The position numbers and the translations under genes were made by a program. Below the pieces are notes generated by a model. That model saw only the letters and a list, made by a program, of their open reading frames with translations, was not told the origin of the DNA and did not search any database. Below are positions 26,004-33,579 of a stretch of DNA of 64,000 nt, piece after piece. This DNA comes from an uncultured Lachnospiraceae bacterium (GTDB lineage Bacteria; Bacillota; Clostridia; Lachnospirales; Lachnospiraceae): NCBI GenBank assembly GCA_910589075.1, contig CAJUSK010000011.1:62001-126000 (forward strand), written 5' to 3'. Position 1 is the first letter of the stretch. Each line of letters opens with the position of its first letter.

Positions 26004-26016
26004 TGACAATAGAAAG
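26004..26016. repeat. dispersed TGACAATAGAAAG motif
   Basis: The same 13-mer, or a one-base variant, also occurs at 44841-44853, 44898-44910 and 63948-63960. All four lie in intergenic DNA. Confidence 0.4.
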
Positions 26017-26107
26017 TTTGCAACAACAGGAAGTTTACAAAGGCACTTTCTGCTGTTTCTGGCATTTGGGTAATTGCAGGTGGTTGTGATTGACAGGAGG
26101 AAAAGGT

Positions 26108-26722
26108 ATGGAACAGAAAATGTACATGATTTCAGATGCGGCAAAACAGGTAGAAGTGGAGAGCCATGTCCTGCGGTATTGGGAAGATGAACTGGAACTT
26201 CCCATCAAACGGAACAAGCTGGGCCACCGCTACTATACACAGGATGACGTAAACCGTCTCAAGCGGGTTAAGACCATGAAGGAGCAGGGGTTTCAGCTAA
26301 AGGCGATCCGTAAGGCATTAAAGCAGGAAATCGAAGGGACAGAGGGAGAACCAATAGAAGAGAATGGGGAGGTGACGTCGCTGGTTGGTGAGACACAGGA
26401 ACTTTCTGTAACTGAAAACGGATCGGGGGTCATCAGAAAAGAAGCTGGTTTGGCCAAAGAAGAGAAAGCATACCGCCTTCAGGTACTGCTTAGGAATATG
26501 ATTGTGGATGCTATCCGGGAAGAGAATGAAGTATTCTGTGAGCAGATTAAAGACAGTGTATTAAAAGAACTGGACTATCAGTTCCGTTTGCAGGAAGAGC
26601 GGGAAGAACTGAGGGAGAATGAACGGATAAAGCGGGAAGAGGAGCATTTCAGGCAGATTGATGAGCTGATCCGGGAGAAGGCGGGTAAAAAGGAAAAAAG
26701 AAAAAAGCACTCATTTTTCTGA
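26108..26722 (+). CDS. MerR-type helix-turn-helix protein
   Basis: A 204-aa protein. Residues ~4-72 are a MerR-like winged helix (MISDAAKQVEVESHVLRYWEDELELPIKRN...GHRYYTQDDVNRL...MKEQGFQLKAI). A Glu-rich linker follows, then a long charged helix ending in a Lys-rich tail. No cysteine effector site is visible, so it is not a metal sensor of the MerR type. AGGAGG before ATG 26108 fixes the start. The gene ends inside a strong terminator hairpin. Targets are unknown. Confidence 0.8.
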   Translation: MEQKMYMISDAAKQVEVESHVLRYWEDELELPIKRNKLGHRYYTQDDVNRLKRVKTMKEQGFQLKAIRKALKQEIEGTEGEPIEENGEVTSLVGETQELSVTENGSGVIRKEAGLAKEEKAYRLQVLLRNMIVDAIREENEVFCEQIKDSVLKELDYQFRLQEEREELRENERIKREEEHFRQIDELIREKAGKKEKRKKHSFF

Positions 26723-26730
26723 GTGCTTTT
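26703..26730. terminator. bidirectional terminator between converging genes
   Basis: AAAAGCACTCA / TGAGTGCTTTT with a short T-rich loop; A and T runs on either side make it work in both directions. It ends the MerR-type gene (stop inside the stem) and the pfl-fd operon on the minus strand. Confidence 0.8.
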
Positions 26731-26752
26731 GCAACTTTTCTCTTTATGGTAG

Positions 26753-26923
26753 TTACTCTTCGGAGATGGAACCGGTAGGGCATGCGCCTGCGCAGGAACC
26801 ACAACTGATGCATTTGTCGGGATCGATCTGGAACTGTGTGTCTCCCATGCTGATAGCACCTACAGGGCACTGTCCTTCACATGCGCCGCAGCTTACACAT
26901 CCATCGCTGATTACATATGCCAT
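26753..26923 (-). CDS. 2[4Fe-4S] ferredoxin
   Basis: A 56-aa ferredoxin with two complete cluster motifs, CVSCGACEGQCP and CISCGSCAGACP, the classical clostridial low-potential type. AGGAGG (plus-strand CCTCCT 26933-26938) supports ATG 26923; a longer in-frame start adds eight residues with no better site. It lies just downstream of pflA in the same direction. A plausible role is to supply electrons for the [4Fe-4S] cluster of PflA during radical generation, although it could also serve general fermentation. Confidence 0.9.
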   Translation of the reverse strand: MAYVISDGCVSCGACEGQCPVGAISMGDTQFQIDPDKCISCGSCAGACPTGSISEE

Positions 26924-27054
26924 AATAAAAATCCTCCTTATAATCATGATTTCTTATTGATAAGATTATCAATTAACAAGTTTATTTTAATACAAATGTA
27001 TGATGAATACAAGTAGAAAATGCAGGAATACATCCGGCTTTTTCTGGCTGTGGG

Positions 27055-27813
27055 TCAGCCCGCTTCGCTGTCTTTGCGGCGGGCTCTGATACCGTCCAGG
27101 ATCACCTGCTTTTTCTCAATGACTTTGTTTTTATCCATGGGCTCTACCCCTTCCAGCTTATAGGGAATGCCCAGTTTTTCGTATTTTACCTTTCCCATGG
27201 TGTGATAGGGAAGTACATCCAGGGCTTTCAGCGTTTTCAGCCCGCCGATAAAGTATCCGAGTTTGTACAGATAGGTATCGTCATCGGTGATGCCGGGCAC
27301 CACGACATGACGAATCCAGATAGGTACGTCTTTTTCGGAAAGATATTCTGCAAAAGCAAGAATCCGATCATTGGGCTGGGCTGTCAACTCCTTGTGCTTT
27401 TCCGGATCAATATGCTTGATATCCAGCATAACCAGATCGGTAAGCGCCAGAAGTCTGTCCAGTTTTTCCATCCACATACTGTTCTCCGGATTGAATGCTA
27501 TTCCGGAAGAGTCAATGCATGTATGGATATTTTTTTCTTTTGCGGCGGTAAAGAGTTCTGTAAGAAAATCCACCTGCATCAGTGGTTCGCCGCCGGTAAC
27601 AGTGATGCCGCCGCCTTTGTAAAAGCTGATATTCCTTTCATATTGCTCAATAATCTCGCCAACTTCCATGAGAGTACCCGCATTCATTTCCCAGGTATCA
27701 GGATTATGGCAATAAGCGCAACGCATAGGACATCCCTGCACAAATACGACAAAACGTACACCAGGGCCGTCTACGGTGCCAAAAGATTCCAGAGAATGGA
27801 TTCTGCCGCTCAT
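27055..27813 (-). CDS. pflA: pyruvate formate-lyase activating enzyme
   Basis: A 252-aa radical-SAM enzyme. The cluster-binding CxxxCxxC motif is C28, C32, C35 (GCPMRCAYCHNPDTWE), followed by the GGEP motif (TVTGGEPLMQ) and the late RHVVVPGITDD segment of PflA. Using SAM it abstracts hydrogen from the glycine of the PFL radical domain. Here that glycine is on the separate 80-aa protein encoded upstream, so PflA must act on a split substrate. A stable hairpin (27868-27895) separates it from that gene. Confidence 0.95.
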   Translation of the reverse strand: MSGRIHSLESFGTVDGPGVRFVVFVQGCPMRCAYCHNPDTWEMNAGTLMEVGEIIEQYERNISFYKGGGITVTGGEPLMQVDFLTELFTAAKEKNIHTCIDSSGIAFNPENSMWMEKLDRLLALTDLVMLDIKHIDPEKHKELTAQPNDRILAFAEYLSEKDVPIWIRHVVVPGITDDDTYLYKLGYFIGGLKTLKALDVLPYHTMGKVKYEKLGIPYKLEGVEPMDKNKVIEKKQVILDGIRARRKDSEAG

Positions 27814-27867
27814 ATGATTTCAACGCCTTTCTATATATTTGTCTGTTTGAAAAGGTGTGTGGAAAGA

Positions 27868-27895
27868 ACAGGGCACTGCGCCAGCAGTGCCCTGT
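27868..27895 (-). terminator. hairpin between the radical-domain gene and pflA
   Basis: A 10-bp stem CAGGGCACTG (27869-27878) / CAGTGCCCTG (27885-27894) with a 6-nt loop. On the minus strand it is followed by TTCTTT. It may act as a leaky terminator that keeps pflA mRNA below pfl mRNA. Confidence 0.6.
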
Positions 27896-27921
27896 AAATG
27901 TCAGTGCTTTTCGGATCAGGC

Positions 27922-28164
27922 TCAGATGCTCTCGTGGAATGTACGGGAGATAACGTCTGCCTGCTGTTCCGGTGTTAATTTAATGAAGTTAACAGCATAA
28001 CCGGAAACACGGATTGTTAACTGAGGATAATTCTCCGGATGTTTCTGAGCATCCAGTAACATATCTCTGTTTAATACGTTTACATTCAGATGATGTCCGC
28101 CTTTTGTTGCATAACCATCCAATAAAGCTACTAAGTTGTCAACCTGTGCAGCATTTGTTGCCAT
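27922..28164 (-). CDS. free glycyl-radical domain of pyruvate formate-lyase (GrcA-like)
   Basis: An 80-aa protein equal to the C-terminal domain of a normal PFL. The radical loop TIRVSGYAVNF places the glycine at residue 55, preceded by GGHHLNVNVLNRDMLLDA and followed by QQADVISRTFHE. AAAGGAGG (minus strand) a few bases before ATG 28164 shows that it is translated on its own. E. coli GrcA (YfiD) is a similar spare part for damaged PFL. Here the domain is absent from the main PFL, so this protein should be obligatory rather than a repair part. Confidence 0.9.
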   Translation of the reverse strand: MATNAAQVDNLVALLDGYATKGGHHLNVNVLNRDMLLDAQKHPENYPQLTIRVSGYAVNFIKLTPEQQADVISRTFHESI

Positions 28165-28192
28165 GGGAAATTCCTCCTTTAATATTTATTGA

Positions 28193-28393
28193 TTAGTGAT
28201 AATCATCAAGACCCTGGTGCAGTGTGGGTACACTGCATGCCAGTGGGGTTCGGGAACAGTCCGTACAGCCCATTGTCTGAACATTTGTCGCTTCCTCACT
28301 TGTGAGATCAGTGTCCACATTGATGTGGCCCACTCCCATTGCCATGCCGGAATCCAGCATTTTTACAAGATCTTCCACTTTTTTGTCATCCAT
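28193..28393 (-). CDS. small Cys-containing protein in the split pfl operon
   Basis: A 66-aa protein between the PFL core and the radical-domain gene. Its first ~27 residues (VEDLVKMLDSGMAMGVGHINVDTD) align with the start of the radical domain (VDNLVALLDGYATKGGHHLNVNV). It then diverges: the RVSGY loop is missing and a Cys-rich tail appears (MGCTDCSRTPLACSV; C43, C46, C53). ATG 28393 is chosen; a GTG four codons earlier is possible. It may bind the PFL core where the radical domain docks. I know of no characterised homologue, and the role is inference. Confidence 0.7.
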   Translation of the reverse strand: MDDKKVEDLVKMLDSGMAMGVGHINVDTDLTSEEATNVQTMGCTDCSRTPLACSVPTLHQGLDDYH

Positions 28394-28461
28394 TGTTTTA
28401 ACCACTCCCGAATCGTTTTGAATTTACTCTCAATTTATAACAGTGTGCTTATATAAACTGT

Positions 28462-30501
28462 TTAGTTATTCAGATCAAGTTCGATGTCGCCTGCAAATAC
28501 CTGGTCTTCTTTTCCAAGAGCGCCAGGGATGATGGTGAAGGTATTGGAAATACCATCCTGAGCATCCTTGAACGGAAGTTTGGATACGGAAGAAAGAGAT
28601 GCTACTGCACCGTGGGTATCACGTCCGTGCATCGGGTTAGCGCCGGGTGCAAAAGGCTGTCCTTTCTTACGTCCGTCAGGTGTGTTACCGGTTGCCTTAC
28701 CATAGGTTACGTTGGAAGTGATGGTAAGGATAGAGGTTGTAGGAACACCGTTTCTGTAAGTATGATGTCTTCTGATTGCTGTCATGAATTTGTGTACGAT
28801 ATCCTGAGCAATGCTGTCAACGCGGTCATCATCATTGCCATATTTCGGGAAATCGCCGGTTGTTTTGAAGTCAACGATTACGCCGTCTTCATCACGTACA
28901 ACTTCTACTTTTGCATGCTTGATTGCAGACAGAGAGTCAGCAACGATGGAAAGACCTGCAACACCTGTTGCAAAATAACGTTTTACGTCTCTGTCATGAA
29001 GAGCCATTTCTGCTCTCTCATAGCAGTATTTGTCATGCATATAGTGGATGATGTTCAGAGTATTTACATATACGTCTGCCTGCCATTCCATCATATCAAT
29101 GAATTTGCTGTAAACATCATCATAATCCAGAACATCGCCTGTTACGGCACGGTATTTGGGACCAACCTGTTTCTTTGTTACTTCGTCAACACCGCCGTTC
29201 AATGCATACAGCAGACATTTTGCCAGGTTTGCACGTGCACCAAAGAACTGCATTTCCTTACCGATAACCATGGAAGATACGCAGCATGCAATACCATAGT
29301 CGTCACCGTGTGTAACTCTCATCAGGTCATCATTCTCATACTGGATGGAAGATGTGGTGATGGAAATCTTAGCACAGTATTTCTTGAAGTTCTCGGGAAG
29401 TCTTGTGGACCAGAGAACTGTCAGGTTCGGTTCAGGGCTGGCACCAAGGTTCTCCAGAGTGTGCAGATAACGGAAGCTCATCTTTGTTACCATATGACGT
29501 CCGTCAACACCTACACCTGCAAGGGATTCTGTTACCCATACCGGATCGCCTGCGAAAATCTGGTTGTATTCAGGAGTACGTGCGAATTTGATCAGACGCA
29601 GCTTCATAATGAAGTGGTCAACGAATTCCTGAATCTGTTCTTCTGTGAATGTACCATTCTTCAGATCTCTCTGTGCATAGCAGTCAAGGAAGGTGGATGT
29701 ACGTCCAAGGGACATTGCAGCACCATTCTGCTCTTTTACTGCGCAAAGATAACCAAAGTAAACAGCCTGGATCGCTTCCTGTACGTTTGTAGCCGGTTTG
29801 GAAATATCACAGCCATAAGAAGCGGCCATTTCTTTCATCAGTTTCAGAGCTATTATCTGTTCGGACAATTCTTCACGCAGACGGATTACATCGTCAGTCA
29901 TAACGCGACCGGTGGAATCTTTCTGAGCATTCTTGTCTTCGATCAGGTAATCAATACCATAAAGAGCTACACGTCTGTAATCGCCAATGATACGGCCGCG
30001 GCCATAAGCGTCCGGCAGACCTGTGATAATATGGGAAGAACGGCATGCTCTCATTTCTGCATTGTAAGCATCGAAGCATCCGGCATTGTGTGTCTTTCTG
30101 TGTGTGGAGAAGAATTCACTGATTTCAGGATCAACTTCGTAACCGTTGTCAGAGCATGCCTTCTCAGCCATTCTGATACCGCCGTAAGGCTGCAGGGAGC
30201 GCTTAAACGGTTTATCTGTCTGGAAGCCAACGATTGTCTCTTTGCTCTTGTCCAGATATCCAGGACCATGGGAGGTGATTGTGGAAACCACTTTGGTATC
30301 CATATCCAGGACACCGCCTGCTTCACGCTCCTTCTTCTGCAAATCAAGTACTACTGCCCACAGATCTTTGGTATTCTGTGTAGCATCTGCCAGGAAGGAT
30401 TCATCCCCCTCATACGGTGTATAGTTCTTCTGAATGAAGTCACGGACATTCACTTCCGAATCCCATTTACCGCCTACAAAATCTTTCCATTCTGGTCTCA
30501 T
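28462..30501 (-). CDS. pflB: pyruvate formate-lyase core lacking the glycyl-radical domain
   Basis: A 679-aa protein matching PFL from the N-terminus (PEWKDFVGGKW...VNVRDFI) through the catalytic cysteines C406-C407 (GIACCVSSM) to the NALGK-equivalent region (FTIIPGALGKEDQVF). It stops with DIELDLNN where usual ~750-aa PFLs continue into the radical domain. That domain is encoded separately at 27922-28164. PFL converts pyruvate and CoA to acetyl-CoA and formate. A consensus ribosome-binding site (AGGAGG) precedes ATG 30501. No frameshift relic of the missing domain follows the stop, so the truncation looks genuine. Confidence 0.93.
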   Translation of the reverse strand: MRPEWKDFVGGKWDSEVNVRDFIQKNYTPYEGDESFLADATQNTKDLWAVVLDLQKKEREAGGVLDMDTKVVSTITSHGPGYLDKSKETIVGFQTDKPFKRSLQPYGGIRMAEKACSDNGYEVDPEISEFFSTHRKTHNAGCFDAYNAEMRACRSSHIITGLPDAYGRGRIIGDYRRVALYGIDYLIEDKNAQKDSTGRVMTDDVIRLREELSEQIIALKLMKEMAASYGCDISKPATNVQEAIQAVYFGYLCAVKEQNGAAMSLGRTSTFLDCYAQRDLKNGTFTEEQIQEFVDHFIMKLRLIKFARTPEYNQIFAGDPVWVTESLAGVGVDGRHMVTKMSFRYLHTLENLGASPEPNLTVLWSTRLPENFKKYCAKISITTSSIQYENDDLMRVTHGDDYGIACCVSSMVIGKEMQFFGARANLAKCLLYALNGGVDEVTKKQVGPKYRAVTGDVLDYDDVYSKFIDMMEWQADVYVNTLNIIHYMHDKYCYERAEMALHDRDVKRYFATGVAGLSIVADSLSAIKHAKVEVVRDEDGVIVDFKTTGDFPKYGNDDDRVDSIAQDIVHKFMTAIRRHHTYRNGVPTTSILTITSNVTYGKATGNTPDGRKKGQPFAPGANPMHGRDTHGAVASLSSVSKLPFKDAQDGISNTFTIIPGALGKEDQVFAGDIELDLNN

Positions 30502-30557
30502 TTTGAAATAGCCTCCTATCGTTTTTTGTTAAGACTGTTGTTAACCTTATAGCAATT

Positions 30558-30587
30558 ATTATAAGTGCTAAACCCCCGAAACGTCAA
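30558..30587 (-). promoter_or_regulatory. promoter of the pfl operon
   Basis: Minus-strand TTGACG (30587-30582), 18-bp spacer, TATAAT (30563-30558), about 57 bp upstream of the start codon. Further upstream an inverted repeat, CACAAAAAT (30620-30628) / ATTTTTGTG, and a TTGTATACAA palindrome could bind a redox or catabolite regulator. Confidence 0.6.
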
Positions 30588-30721
30588 GAATCGGCATGTA
30601 TTTTTTTGTATACAAACCCACAAAAATCATGAATTTTTTATAAATTTTTGTGAATTTCGTGGATAACTTGCCAATCTCTGGTTAAAGTATTATAATGTTC
30701 ACGAAGCAATGAGCAGTGCGA

Positions 30722-31256
30722 ATTCGATTGACCGCCAATCGGCTGCCGGCAGCCGAATTGGCGGCCAATCGAATTCATAGGGCGAAGCCCGTGAGCGAGG
30801 CGAAGCCGAGCGGAGCACTGCGTGGCCAGCCAAAGAACAAGGGAAAAACAAAAAGGCCGGCCGGCAGCCGAATAGGCGGCCAATCGAATTCAAAGGGCGA
30901 AGCCCGTGAGCGAGGCGAAGCCGAGAGGAGCACTGCGTGGCCAGCCAAAGAACAAGGAAAAACAAAAAGGCCAGCCGGCAGCCGAATTGGCGGTCAATCG
31001 AATTCAAAGGGCGAAGCCCGTGAGCGAGGCGAAGCCGAGCGGAGCACTGCGTGGCCGGCCAAAGAACAAGGGAAAAACAAAAAGGCCAGCCGGCAGCCGA
31101 ATTGGCGGCCAATCGAATTCATAGGGCGAAGCCCGTGAGCGAGGCGAAGCCGAGCGGAGCACTGCGTGGCCAGCCAAAGAACAAGGAAAAAACAAAAAGG
31201 CTGCCGGCAGCCGAATTGGCGGTCAATCGAATTCAAAGGGCGAAGCCCGTGAGGCC
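30722..31256. repeat. tandem repeat array, 114/115-bp unit, about 4.5 copies
   Basis: The word GGCAGCCGAAT recurs at 30748, 30863, 30977, 31092 and 31206 (periods 115, 114, 115, 114). Each unit has GGCGGCCAATCGAATTC, GGGCGAAGCCCGTGAGCG, AGCGGAGCACTGCG and an A-rich AACAAAAAGGCC joint. The array opens with an inverted half unit, so 30721-30776 is a long palindrome centred on GCTGCCGGCAGC. Long open frames cross the array on both strands, but the alternating period breaks any repeating frame and nothing resembles a protein. Confidence 0.85.
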
Positions 31257-31303
31257 AAATACAAACAGGATACAATAAATATCAATACAGGAGGGAACTA
31301 AAA

Positions 31304-31495
31304 ATGGCAGAAATCACGAAAGATATGACAATAGGAGAGATTCTCCGGGCAAATGCAGACGTTGCGCCCGTATTAATGGCAGCGGGTATGCACTGCCTGG
31401 GATGCCCGTCGGCGCAGGGAGAAACGCTGGAAGAAGCGGCAATGGTTCACGGTCTTGACATTGATGAACTGATGAACCAGATCAAAGCGCTCTAA
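31304..31495 (+). CDS. DUF1858 protein
   Basis: A 63-aa protein matching DUF1858 over its whole length: ITKDMTIGEILRANADVAPVLMAAGMHCLGCPSAQGETLEEA. The conserved HCLGC cysteine pair (about C27 and C30) suggests metal or redox-partner binding. The domain often sits beside, or is fused to, iron-sulfur or hybrid-cluster enzymes. AGGAGGG precedes ATG 31304. It is divergent from pfl across the repeat array and has its own terminator. Function in this organism is unknown. Confidence 0.85.
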   Translation: MAEITKDMTIGEILRANADVAPVLMAAGMHCLGCPSAQGETLEEAAMVHGLDIDELMNQIKAL

Positions 31496-31587
31496 ACAGA
31501 TACGCCCCTGGTATGGCGGCGTGGCTATGCCATGAGGAGGCCGGGTGTTTTCGCGGCAGCCAAAACAGCGTAGAAACTGGAAAAGAA

Positions 31588-31627
31588 AAAGAAGCAATTC
31601 TGCCAACAGACATGCTTCTTTTTTTAT
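31588..31627 (+). terminator. terminator of the DUF1858 gene
   Basis: AAAGAAGCA (31588-31596) / TGCTTCTTT (31613-31621) followed by a T run to 31625. Confidence 0.75.
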
Positions 31628-31665
31628 GCATTCATATAATTCGTAACAGAACCTTATACAACATT

Positions 31666-32454
31666 TTAAATCAAAGCCAGTGACTGCAGTGCCCGGTCAG
31701 CAATGAACAGTTCGCAGTGTTCGTTGAGATAAGCCTCGGTTCCGGAGGAATATTTTTCGGCTGTACCGTATTCGGAAATAATGTTGCACACTTTGTTAAA
31801 TTCTTCCGGAGTGTGGCTGCCCTTTGTAAGTACCAGGGAATAGCCGGCCACATTTTTATTACTGTATAAAGAATTCATGCCGTTATAATAATTTTTTAAT
31901 ACATGAGCAAGGCGGGTTAACTCATTCAAATGAGGAAATGTAAAGATTTTTGTCAAATCCGCATCCATAGCCAGGGATACCGGATCGCTGCCGACAGACA
32001 AGTCAGCCAGAGAAGCAGGAATTTCTGCGGATTGCCCTGTTTCTGCCTCATAAGAATTTTTCTTCTTGTTTTCCTGCAGTTTCTTGAACAGATCCAGAAC
32101 ATCGTCGGCGCCTTCCAGATAGTTTTCCGTTGTCTCTTCCAGGCTGTCTTCATCTTCATCGTGGATAGAAGGAGCAAACTTGGAAAAACGGGTATCCAGT
32201 TCTTCGGGGTCATCGACTTTGGTTATGATAAGAACAATGCACTCTGCATTCAGAGGAATTGCTTCTATCATTAATGGAGTGTTTTCTGCTTCAAAGCCAC
32301 ATTCAAAAGAAGCCTGCTGCATCATCTCCCGAAACAGATCCTTGGCTTTGTCCGTGCCGTAGGCGAGCTCACTGATTTTTAATTCTCTGTCTACCAGATC
32401 CGCTTTTGTTAAAGTGCATCGTATTTGATGATCATTTATTCTCTCAATTTTCAT
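31666..32454 (-). CDS. mecA: adaptor protein MecA
   Basis: A 262-aa protein. The N-terminal substrate-binding domain is typical (MKIERINDHQIRCTLTKADL...LFREMMQQA), and the C-terminal ClpC-binding domain (LNELTRLAHVLKNYYNGMNSLY) is joined by an acidic linker with DEDEDSLEE. MecA hands substrates to the ClpCP protease and, in Bacillus, holds ComK and other regulators. It is transcribed away from the downstream genes. Length and domain order are normal. Confidence 0.9.
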   Translation of the reverse strand: MKIERINDHQIRCTLTKADLVDRELKISELAYGTDKAKDLFREMMQQASFECGFEAENTPLMIEAIPLNAECIVLIITKVDDPEELDTRFSKFAPSIHDEDEDSLEETTENYLEGADDVLDLFKKLQENKKKNSYEAETGQSAEIPASLADLSVGSDPVSLAMDADLTKIFTFPHLNELTRLAHVLKNYYNGMNSLYSNKNVAGYSLVLTKGSHTPEEFNKVCNIISEYGTAEKYSSGTEAYLNEHCELFIADRALQSLALI

Positions 32455-33151
32455 TTAATCACTTCCTTGGATTATATGATACCATTTAATTTACTGTTTT
32501 CGATTGGAAATTACTGCAATATCAAAATTGACAGATATGCAGCAGGATAAGGGAACCCGCAAATGGGAATTTTGTTCCTGAGGGCAAAGGCAGGATGTGT
32601 GTATCAGTACGGACATCTGTCATTGCCACAAAGGCTTTAACTATTAAGTGTATATTATACTTATTGATTCTTTTAGTCAATAGAAGTGCCAGCAATTCAT
32701 AAAGTTTTTATAAAATTTGAAAAGTGCTTGTATCCTGCCGGCATTTCAGGTATAATGATTGCCAGAGATGCTTTCGGACAATCTGTATATTGGAAGGAGG
32801 CATGGTATCGTTTTACCAGATCAAAGGCATTTAGTTGCTGTCTTACATTAAGTCCAGAAACGGAAAGTTTCATCATCAGAACCTCTGCCTGATGGCATGG
32901 GGAAGTCTTATAAGCCTGAGCGTATATGCTGGGTATCAAAATTTTCCTGATTATTCCTTAATGTTATAATTCAAATTTTCACAACGTAGTATTACATTTA
33001 TTCTATGACATAATACACGTCCGTGCATCTCTTCAGTACTGTTTTCGTACCATCTTTACCGAAAATTTCCTGAAAATCCGAAGGAATAGAATATATCACA
33101 GTTGTTTTTTGTCTCCGGATTTTCTAGTTCAGTACAAAGGAGGGATCATAT
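32455..33151. other. 697-bp intergenic region, mostly unexplained
   Basis: No convincing gene. It holds a promoter-like TTGTAT-17-TATAAT (32728-32756) and an AAGGAGG at 32795-32801 with ATG one base later, which could only encode a 10-residue peptide. There is also an inverted repeat GAAAATCCG (33072-33080) / CGGATTTTC (33116-33124) just upstream of the next gene. A small RNA or a decayed gene is possible. Confidence 0.4.
32728..32756 (+). promoter_or_regulatory. orphan promoter-like element
   Basis: TTGTAT (32728-32733), 17 bp, TATAAT (32751-32756). No recognisable gene follows for about 390 bp. Confidence 0.4.
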
Positions 33152-33367
33152 GTGTTACAAAAAGATGAGTTGCATGACATGAGGGTACGGTTGGAGGGAA
33201 TCGCCAAAAGCGGTGCGGATCTGTATCTGGAGGGCAGAAAAGTATCTGCAGCAGAACTGGCATGGACGTATTGCGTCAATGAAGAGATTGTATACATGCC
33301 GGATTATGTGATCAATCAGGATGGCAGGCTGACGGAGCTGAGGTATGACAGAGTCCGGCTGACCTGA
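33152..33367 (+). CDS. small hypothetical protein
   Basis: A 71-aa protein starting at GTG 33152, supported by AAAGGAGGG at ideal distance. It has a charged N-terminal helix (DELHDMRVRLEGIAKSG) and a compact C-terminal part (YVINQDGRLTELRYDRVRL). There is no signal peptide or membrane segment. I do not recognise a family. It lies between the mecA region and the GH18 gene and seems to be a single-gene unit. Confidence 0.6.
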   Translation: MLQKDELHDMRVRLEGIAKSGADLYLEGRKVSAAELAWTYCVNEEIVYMPDYVINQDGRLTELRYDRVRLT

Positions 33368-33521
33368 CAGGCATACAGGGCGGGCATTGTGCGGATATAT
33401 AACCAGGGTACGCGGTCATGATGATTTGCCGTGCTGTCCTGAAGAGGAGACGGATAACGGGAGCCTTTACGCTGACAATGTGCAATGCCCCACAAAAATA
33501 CAAAAATCGTCAAAATTGGTA

Positions 33522-33550
33522 ATGACGGTATCAAAATAGTCTGGTATAAT
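33522..33550 (+). promoter_or_regulatory. promoter of the GH18-domain gene
   Basis: ATGACG (33522-33527), 17 bp, TATAAT (33545-33550), 30 bp before the start codon. Confidence 0.45.
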
Positions 33551-33579
33551 GAGGACGGTTGGAAAGGAGTTGGAGCAGA

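Noticed and set aside
28406..28461. Sequencing frameshift as the cause of the short PFL
   Set aside because: The sequence after the core stop does not continue the PFL domain in any frame. The missing domain begins 300 bp away with its own ribosome-binding site, and another gene lies between.
28612..30552. A 646-codon open frame antisense to pflB
   Set aside because: It mirrors the codon bias of pflB, has no ribosome-binding site or family likeness, and is best read as a shadow of the highly expressed gene.
30716..31138. Open frames of about 140 codons through the tandem repeat
   Set aside because: The 114/115-bp alternation changes frame from unit to unit and no start has a ribosome-binding site.
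30722..31256. Possible CRISPR array
   Set aside because: Units are about 114 bp and near-identical throughout, with no short repeat and variable spacer pattern and no cas genes.
32686..32892. Open frame of 68 codons in the mecA-downstream gap
   Set aside because: No ribosome-binding site at its start and no recognisable protein pattern; overlapping frames on the other strand are equally long.
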